Assembly: GCA_005888675.1 (NCBI GenBank)
Contig: VBBA01000159.1
Location: forward strand, 1-10,681
DNA: 10,681 bases
Direction of reading: 5' to 3'
DNA from: Candidatus Bathyarchaeota archaeon
GTDB lineage: Archaea; Thermoproteota; Bathyarchaeia; 40CM-2-53-6
The notes beneath the pieces are model-generated. The model was not told the DNA's origin. It was given only the letters and a program-made list of their open reading frames with translations, and did no database searches. Position numbers and translations under genes: made by a program. How positions within the stretch are numbered: position 1 is the first letter of the stretch; every line of letters starts with the position of its first letter. Below, in pieces: positions 6,736 to 10,681 of this stretch.

Positions 6736-7560
6736 TTGGGCTTAGTCAGACAGGTCGCAGTATTCTCACTGTTCGTAGGAGTCGTATTGTTGGCAATTGG
6801 AGCGTTTGCATTCTACGTCTTCCTCCAATCCAACTTAGTGGACTTGGGGACTCTAAGGGTTGAAAATCAGATCCTTGTTTACATCTGTTTCCTTGGAGTC
6901 GGACTTCCACTTTTGGTAATAGGTGCTGGCTCGCTAGTCAACAGTTGGTCGGATCGGCTCATCCGACTAGTCGGATTCCCCGCGTCAGCTCTCTCCGGAG
7001 CGATTCTATGTGCTATTGCGATTGTAAGCTTACCCATCTTCCCAACTGGATATGTTACCTCAGTCGATTATGCCGGAGTGGCCTCGACCGGACCGGACTA
7101 TGCTAGACCCCGACTGAGGTTTGGGTTCTACGATGTTTACTTCATGCTCGGAATCGGCCTGCTGCTTCTGTCTGTTGGTGGAGTGTTGTACGGACACATG
7201 GCAAAGGTCCATTTTTCCCGGAAGAGTTTTCTGAACTTCGTTCTTGCTTACGTGCTGGTAACAGTCGGAGTATTTCTCGTTCTGTATCCTTGGACGATGG
7301 GAGCTTTCCTGAATCTGCCGACCCCGCCATCATATTGCCCGAACGTGGTGGGAGGAGTAGTAAATGGGAAGATTCCCCCCAATGGGTGCTATACGGATGT
7401 CTCTCGTCTTAGTCTCGCTCACCCTTGGTGGCCTCTGACCTTGCTTGGACTTTTGGTTGCGAGTCTAGGTGTTATGATGGGTTCGTTTTCAACGCGAGCT
7501 CTACAGTCGCGACAGAGCGAAGTTCATTCGACTATTGCTTCTTCTTCCCAAGCGGTTTGA
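6736..7560 (+). CDS. six-helix membrane protein of unknown function
   Basis: I recognise no family. The frame is open from ATG 6571, but that start overlaps the divergent ABC ATPase by 32 bp, and the first ~55 residues are neither hydrophobic nor obviously structured. Candidate starts in frame are ATG 6601, TTG 6661, GTG 6676 and TTG 6736; I list the last because it directly precedes the first membrane helix and lies downstream of a TATA-like box. Counting from 6571, hydrophobic segments lie at about 59-85, 101-123, 130-157, 188-210, 220-241 and 287-307. A loop of about 45 residues (242-286) between helices 5 and 6 contains two Cys (YCPNVV...NGCYTDV) that could form a disulfide outside the membrane. 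The 3' end overlaps the convergent eL22-like gene by 29 bp. No catalytic motif is visible. Confidence 0.75.
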   Translation: MGLVRQVAVFSLFVGVVLLAIGAFAFYVFLQSNLVDLGTLRVENQILVYICFLGVGLPLLVIGAGSLVNSWSDRLIRLVGFPASALSGAILCAIAIVSLPIFPTGYVTSVDYAGVASTGPDYARPRLRFGFYDVYFMLGIGLLLLSVGGVLYGHMAKVHFSRKSFLNFVLAYVLVTVGVFLVLYPWTMGAFLNLPTPPSYCPNVVGGVVNGKIPPNGCYTDVSRLSLAHPWWPLTLLGLLVASLGVMMGSFSTRALQSRQSEVHSTIASSSQAV

Positions 7561-7879
7561 GGACGGGAGTGCCGGGGAAATACCACGGCATCGTCTGGGC
7601 GGCTTGTGCCGTCACTCTCTTGTCAATCTTAACGTGTTCAAGCTCTGGCCTTGGAGGCAGGATCTCAACCTGTCCTGGCTCGCTAACTGTTCGGTACTCA
7701 TCCATTGATCTTGAGTGCAAGAATTTCCGAATTATAAGTCGTAGCTGCTTGTCAGTGACTCCTTCAACGTCCACTGTGGACCCGTGAACCTTGGCCGATG
7801 TTTCAAATTTGGACTGGAGAAACTCAACCGCTTCATGTGAGGTTTCCTTTGGCAGATGTTTGAGCTCCACTCTCGCCAA
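7532..7879 (-). CDS. eL22-like small ribosomal-type protein
   Basis: This 115-residue basic protein resembles eukaryote-type large-subunit protein eL22 in its first 75 residues. The N-terminal helix region EFLQSKF (about 19-25) matches the FLQERI helix of eL22. The stretch VDVEGVTDKQLRLIIRKFLH followed by SRSMDEYRTVSE (about 37-68) matches eL22's strand-helix-turn of the type V..(E)V..(S/T)(K/D)..L(K/R)xL(T/I)(K/R)K(Y/F)L...L.(D/E)(W/Y)(L/R). The 40-residue tail is Pro-rich and ends in KKKQ; it is not part of eL22 as I know it. In the ribosome eL22 binds 23S/28S rRNA near the exit tunnel. The start is TTG: an upstream in-frame TAG leaves no ATG or GTG, and an ATG 22 nt upstream is out of frame. 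A purine-rich AGGGGA lies about 10 nt upstream. Alternatively it is a lineage-specific RNA-binding protein. I am confident it is a gene and moderately confident of the eL22 relation. Confidence 0.72.
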   Translation of the reverse strand: MARVELKHLPKETSHEAVEFLQSKFETSAKVHGSTVDVEGVTDKQLRLIIRKFLHSRSMDEYRTVSEPGQVEILPPRPELEHVKIDKRVTAQAAQTMPWYFPGTPVLKPLGKKKQ

Positions 7880-8031
7880 TCTCGATTCTTCCCCTTGCCA
7901 TGAAAGTGTGTACTACTAGTTGAGTTTACCGTTGTCTCTAGAAATTGCTCAGTTTCCCCGTTCGAGCGAGCGCTAGGTTTTCGTGTCTTTTTGAATGTCG
8001 CCTACTTTTCTTCCGTGAAACGGTCGAGTCC

Positions 8032-8040
8032 CGTTTTAAA
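8032..8040 (+). promoter_or_regulatory. possible TATA-like element
   Basis: The sequence gttttaaac lies about 55 nt upstream of ATG 8093 and could place a transcript start near 8062. It is a weak match, supported only by AT-richness in a GC-balanced region. Confidence 0.2.
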
Positions 8041-8092
8041 CAATCGTCAAGTGAATACTGCTTCGATTGGACGTTTGCACAGAACCAGCTGG

Positions 8093-8266
8093 ATGGAGTT
8101 CATAGGGTTCTCCTTGATACTCTCATCCCTCTTGATCGGTCCCGCGATGATTGGCGGAGTTGGGACGGTCTTGGTCATGCAAGCGGGCGGGCTTATCGTA
8201 GTCTTCGATAGGACGAAGAAGCGTCGTTCGGAAGACAGTGTCCTGAGAGGATTCCGAGAAAGATAG
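8093..8266 (+). CDS. small membrane protein (57 aa), hypothetical
   Basis: A 57-residue frame from ATG 8093 encodes one long or two short hydrophobic helices, with Gly-rich GPAMIGGVGTVLV between them (residues about 2-38). A strongly basic tail follows (DRTKKRR, then RGFRER), the usual positive-inside signature of a cytoplasmic C-terminus. The same frame is open upstream to TTG 7991, but the added 34 residues are unstructured in appearance. No good Shine-Dalgarno precedes ATG 8093. A stable hairpin lies about 46 nt after the stop. It could be a real small integral membrane protein or a chance open frame; the helix-plus-basic-tail layout favours the former. I recognise no family. Confidence 0.45.
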   Translation: MEFIGFSLILSSLLIGPAMIGGVGTVLVMQAGGLIVVFDRTKKRRSEDSVLRGFRER

Positions 8267-8312
8267 AGACTGAATAGTTTCACTCTTCCCAGAGCCCGGG
8301 CTGACGACTCGT

Positions 8313-8337
8313 GAATCCTCGGGGATTCCTTGTTTCC
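8313..8337 (+). terminator. hairpin downstream of the small membrane ORF
   Basis: A perfect 6-bp stem (gaatcc at 8313-8318 and ggattc at 8323-8328) closes a tcgg loop and is followed by cttgtttcc. It could terminate plus-strand transcription of the small membrane ORF, but the T-tract is short. A 10-bp palindrome agcccgggct lies just upstream at 8293-8302. Confidence 0.3.
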
Positions 8338-8406
8338 ACGCTCAAATTTTCTCCTTGAAAGGTATACCCCCCTCCCCTCTCGTGCTCAAATTTCACGCTC
8401 AATTCG
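8338..8406 (+). repeat. three short repeats of acgctcaaattt type
   Basis: A ~12-bp unit occurs three times: acgctcaaatttt (8338-8350), gtgctcaaattt (8382-8393) and the degenerate acgctcaattcg (8395-8406). The second and third are nearly contiguous, and a pyrimidine-rich run lies between the first and second. No coding gene overlaps them convincingly. The function is unknown. Confidence 0.3.
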
Positions 8407-8518
8407 TAAACCTCACGAGGACGATCATACAAGGGCCACGAGGAGAATTAGCAAAGTTGGGTTGGCAGGCTAGCGGCATTGGGATGTCAGGTCAACATTT
8501 TCGGTCTGCACTCTCCGT

Positions 8519-9253
8519 TCAGAAAGATCTGGGACTCATCACGCCGTCGGATACGGCGAGCCTGCTTTTTTCCCCCGACCCATCCCTTCGGGTTATGGTG
8601 TCGATGAGGAGAGAATTCCATGGTACACCTATGAGTGAAAAGACTGCTCCTTCCAGGGCAAGCCAGAATCCGTATCCAAGTCCACTCCAACCTCCCATTA
8701 GGCCGGACAACACACCGGAGCGAGTCCCGAAGTATGACGCGCACGCGAACAGTGTCGCAACAGACCCCAACCTTGACACCATCGACAAGAGGCCTCCAAA
8801 CAATATCAAGGCAGTAAGACCAAGCGATAATGCGTCGAACACGCCAGGGATCCGTCCGTCCCACAAGTAAGACGAACCAGTGACAGTCTGGTAAACGCCG
8901 AATACCCACCAGGGGAGTCCGACTGACGCCAGCGTGACTAAGCCTCCGGCAATGTTGGAGTAAGGCCTGAATACTTGTAGAAACGCAAGTTTCCTTTTAC
9001 GACCCACGTACTGCGTGGCAATGACGGCTAGCGTCAGACCAGATGTTACTAGCGCGGCCATGGGGATAATTTCTAGTACGAAGAGATAGAGATAGACAAT
9101 CCATAATGGACTACAGACCATGTCCGCGAGGAATGATTGAACACACGAAATGGGTGGATCCAAGAGGATGAGGAGAACAGTAAAAGAAGAAAGGGCGATG
9201 CAAAATGTTTTCAGCCAAGATCTTCCATAGCTTCGAACCCATGATAGCTTCAC
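8519..9253 (-). CDS. multi-helix membrane protein of unknown function
   Basis: This 244-residue protein has about seven hydrophobic segments: near 13-32, 47-66, 67-84, 100-125, 141-160, 162-178 and 195-215. The N-terminus has basic residues (KLSWVRSYGRSWLK) before the first helix, so it probably begins in the cytoplasm. The C-terminal tail (TRRDGSGEKSRLAVSDG) is polar. No catalytic motif or known family is evident. The start is GTG, well supported by a perfect GAGGAG Shine-Dalgarno with 6-nt spacing. It shares strand with another orphan membrane gene upstream, but a likely terminator lies between, so it probably has its own transcript. Confidence 0.75.
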   Translation of the reverse strand: MKLSWVRSYGRSWLKTFCIALSSFTVLLILLDPPISCVQSFLADMVCSPLWIVYLYLFVLEIIPMAALVTSGLTLAVIATQYVGRKRKLAFLQVFRPYSNIAGGLVTLASVGLPWWVFGVYQTVTGSSYLWDGRIPGVFDALSLGLTALILFGGLLSMVSRLGSVATLFACASYFGTRSGVLSGLMGGWSGLGYGFWLALEGAVFSLIGVPWNSLLIDTITRRDGSGEKSRLAVSDGVMSPRSF

Positions 9254-9259
9254 TAGGAA

Positions 9260-9265
9260 CTCCTC
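9260..9265 (-). promoter_or_regulatory. strong Shine-Dalgarno fixing a GTG start
   Basis: The minus strand reads GAGGAG with 6 nt before GTG 9253. It is the best ribosome binding site I found in the window and confirms the GTG start of the membrane gene. Confidence 0.7.
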
Positions 9266-9350
9266 GGCAAGGGTATGTGGTGGAGAGAATTCACGTTTCC
9301 GTTACGGCCATCCGTTGCGGGACGGAACTTCCGAGCTTAAGTCTTCATGG

Positions 9351-9387
9351 AAAAAAAGGCCAAAACTATCTTCTGGCAAAGAGCCAG
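9351..9387 (-). terminator. hairpin plus T-tract terminator
   Basis: Reading the minus strand, a 5-bp stem ctggc/gccag with a 5-nt loop (9373-9387) begins 40 nt after the stop of the upstream membrane gene. It is followed by TTTT and then a run of seven T (9351-9357). Archaeal termination needs mainly the T-tract, so this probably ends the transcript of the gene at 9427-9888. Confidence 0.55.
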
Positions 9388-9426
9388 TCAACCTTGAGAT
9401 CATCAATAGCGATGACTTTCAAGATT

Positions 9427-9888
9427 CTAAACAGACCTTGAAATGAGTGCTACGTGTTTGGGGGCTGGGGCTGGACTTGTTGCGGCTGTCTCTCGACTCG
9501 CCATGTAAGTGATCAGAGTGGCGAGAAATACGAAAACTGTGTAAGGGACAATGACCATTCCCTGAAAGAACGATCCACCAAAACCAGAGAATGCTCCTCC
9601 CCAGGCGAGGGCGAGCCCGCCTATGAAGGGTACCGAGATGTGTCCATGTATGAGCCTGTTGACGAGTGCCCACACAGATTCATCCTTCTTCACCAACAGT
9701 GCGGCAACGCCAAAGTACGGCCCGGTTACCATTCCACCGATTCCAACCGAGTACAAAATATTACTTAGAAGCAAGTAACGGTCATAGTTGCTGTAGTAGT
9801 ATCCTCCGCCGAATCGGGGGGATGAGAGATAGAAGCCTATGCTGACAATAGTTACCGCGTACGCGATGAGTGCACCGCGCGTGTTCAT
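9427..9888 (-). CDS. four-helix membrane protein of unknown function
   Basis: This 153-residue protein has four hydrophobic segments: near residues 6-23, 39-66 (long, Gly-rich), 83-104 and 109-130. The loop between helices 1 and 2 is Tyr-rich (GGGYYYSNYDRY). The polar C-terminus carries an Ala/Pro stretch (TSPAPAPKH). I recognise no family, and no catalytic residues stand out. ATG 9888 is the natural start: it immediately precedes the first helix and is preceded by a weak CAGGTTA. A TATA-like AAACTTATC on the minus strand (about 9916-9924) lies roughly 33 nt upstream. A hairpin/T-tract follows the gene. Confidence 0.75.
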   Translation of the reverse strand: MNTRGALIAYAVTIVSIGFYLSSPRFGGGYYYSNYDRYLLLSNILYSVGIGGMVTGPYFGVAALLVKKDESVWALVNRLIHGHISVPFIGGLALAWGGAFSGFGGSFFQGMVIVPYTVFVFLATLITYMASRETAATSPAPAPKHVALISRSV

Positions 9889-9990
9889 TAACCTGAAATC
9901 TAGTGGCTTCGCCGTAGATAAGTTTCCCCCTTAGTTTGGATTATCCCAAGAATAGGACGAAACAGAGGTTCGAGATTTCAACTGATGTCG

Positions 9991-10581
9991 TCATGACACT
10001 GAAGGATGGAGTGCCTTCCTGACGATGGTGACCGATTCATTTTGCCGATAGATTGTGAACCCGTTTGCGAGGTACATTGATAATGGTCCGGGGTAATTGT
10101 CGGCCTCACTCTTCGCTTCCGAAGCTGGATAGGCCTCAGCATAGGACAATCCCTGCTTCCGAAATCTGTCAGAGGCCGCCTCAAGCATCAGCTTCGCGAT
10201 CCCTCGCCCTCTGTGGTTTTTCGCAACTACGAAACATACTATGGAACCCACTTTGTCTGGATCGTCGACTCGCATTGATGGGTATCTTTCAAGAGTGGGA
10301 AGCATCTTCCTCGGTGCGGCATTACACCATCCGACTGGCTTTGAATCCTGATACGCTAGGAATCCTTGTGCATGTCCAGATTCGATCAGCTTGGCGATGT
10401 CCGTTCTATTGACGGGGCCATTTTTGACCCTCCATTCTTCCTTAGGGCCGGCGTAATAGTAGTACATGCAGTAGCATCCGGCCCACTTGGGATTGTCAGC
10501 GAACGCTTCATGGTCAAAGAAGTGCAGGAAGTCTCCTATGTGTTTTGGAGTCAATTCCTTGATTACCACAGGGCTATCCAT
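9991..10581 (-). CDS. GNAT-family N-acetyltransferase
   Basis: This 196-residue protein has a single GCN5-related acetyltransferase fold, which transfers an acetyl group from acetyl-CoA to an amine. The acetyl-CoA pyrophosphate loop is clear: VCFVVAKNHRGRGIAKLMLE (115-134), with the R/Q-x-x-G-x-G/A pattern at R124-G125-R126-G127-I128-A129. Before it is the substrate-side strand GFLAYQDSKPVGWCNAAPR (73-91). After it comes the family-typical ending SMYLANGFTIYRQ near residues 168-180. The N-terminal part has an aromatic/Cys-rich segment (WAGCYCMYYYY, about 33-43) seen in a subset of GNATs and possibly part of the acceptor site. The substrate could be a small amine, antibiotic or protein N-terminus and cannot be told here. 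ATG 10581 is the best start; no strong Shine-Dalgarno is visible. Confidence 0.9.
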   Translation of the reverse strand: MDSPVVIKELTPKHIGDFLHFFDHEAFADNPKWAGCYCMYYYYAGPKEEWRVKNGPVNRTDIAKLIESGHAQGFLAYQDSKPVGWCNAAPRKMLPTLERYPSMRVDDPDKVGSIVCFVVAKNHRGRGIAKLMLEAASDRFRKQGLSYAEAYPASEAKSEADNYPGPLSMYLANGFTIYRQNESVTIVRKALHPSVS

Positions 10582-10617
10582 AGATGATGACGACTCAGGA
10601 ACGGTCTATTTCGGATT

Positions 10618-10637
10618 GACTTCGAAGTACGAAAGTC
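10618..10637. repeat. imperfect inverted repeat upstream of the GNAT gene
   Basis: gacttcg (10618-10624) and cgaaagtc (10630-10637) form a dyad with one bulged base and a 5-nt centre, 37-56 bp upstream of the GNAT start. It could be an operator or a chance dyad. The remaining sequence to the window end shows no gene. Confidence 0.2.
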
Positions 10638-10681
10638 TTGTGCCAGACCTCGCTGGCTCGACCAAAAGTAAGGCTCAGTCG

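Larger units (their letters stand above)
8267..8518. other. intergenic stretch without a convincing gene
   Basis: This 252-bp stretch holds the hairpin at 8313, the short repeats at 8338-8406 and a C-rich run (about 8365-8379). I find no RNA gene or coding frame. The plus-strand frame starting at 8355 runs antisense into the membrane gene and reads as a low-complexity Pro/Ser/Arg shadow. Confidence 0.4.

Noticed and set aside
7945..8211. Plus-strand 88-residue open frame overlapping the small membrane ORF
   Set aside because: It shares the DNA of the 8093-8266 frame but lacks membrane helices or any recognisable pattern, and has no ribosome binding site.
8047..8283. Minus-strand 78-residue open frame
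   Set aside because: It is antisense to the small membrane ORF, with no domain-like pattern; it is most likely a shadow.
8365..8379. Possible G-quadruplex on the minus strand (C-rich run on plus)
   Set aside because: Only two adjoining G-runs are visible, not four separated tracts, so a stable quadruplex is not supported.
8355..8870. Plus-strand 171-residue open frame
   Set aside because: It is mostly antisense to the membrane gene at 8519-9253, whose hydrophobic helices and strong Shine-Dalgarno are convincing. The plus-strand product is a low-complexity Pro/Ser/Asn sequence typical of a shadow frame.
9974..10005. Possible C/D box RNA (tgatg ... ctga) near the 3' end of the GNAT gene
   Set aside because: The C-like and D-like boxes are only about 11 nt apart, no second box pair is present, and the sequence is explained by an 8-bp palindrome (gtcatgac) at the gene end.
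1..10681. CRISPR array, tRNA, rRNA or insertion sequence
   Set aside because: I found no regularly spaced repeats, no cloverleaf-like sequence, no terminal inverted repeats and no transposase or integrase motifs by reading; a tRNAscan-SE or Infernal search could confirm.

Overview
This window looks archaeal, probably from the TACK (Thermoproteota-like) or Asgard side of the tree, though I cannot place it more precisely. The main reasons are an NSUN6-type RNA methyltransferase, a RecJ/GAN-type DHH protein, a short protein resembling the eukaryote-type ribosomal protein eL22, frequent GTG/TTG starts, and TATA-like boxes about 25 nt upstream of starts. No rRNA, tRNA, CRISPR array, transposase or phage gene is visible. 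This looks like chromosomal housekeeping DNA mixed with poorly characterised membrane genes, not a mobile island.

Left part (1-4900): the 3' part of an NSUN6-like RNA cytosine-C5 methyltransferase is followed on the same strand by a DHH/DHHA1 phosphoesterase with altered metal-ligand motifs. Converging on these is a full-length 1-pyrroline-5-carboxylate dehydrogenase on the minus strand, without a proline dehydrogenase nearby. A shared AT-rich promoter separates it from a divergent plus-strand gene. That gene encodes two copies of a ~70-residue domain around a two-helix membrane hairpin, and its open frame continues far upstream of its first ordinary start codon. A HIT-family nucleotide hydrolase/transferase follows 46 bp later.

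Middle part (4900-7900): a minus-strand pair, with genes overlapping by 4 bp, encodes a DrrA-like ABC ATPase and its ABC-2 permease, a complete two-component exporter. A six-helix membrane protein of unknown function is divergent from it. This gene overlaps the 3' end of the eL22-like gene by 29 bp in convergent orientation.

Right part (7900-10681): there is a gene-poor stretch with one plausible small membrane protein, a hairpin and short repeats. Two minus-strand orphan membrane proteins follow, one with a strong ribosome binding site and the other followed by a hairpin/T-tract terminator. A GNAT acetyltransferase comes last. I see no clear multi-gene defence or biosynthetic system. The most notable points are the duplicated-domain membrane protein with its hidden N-terminal half, the eL22-like protein and the degenerate DHH protein.
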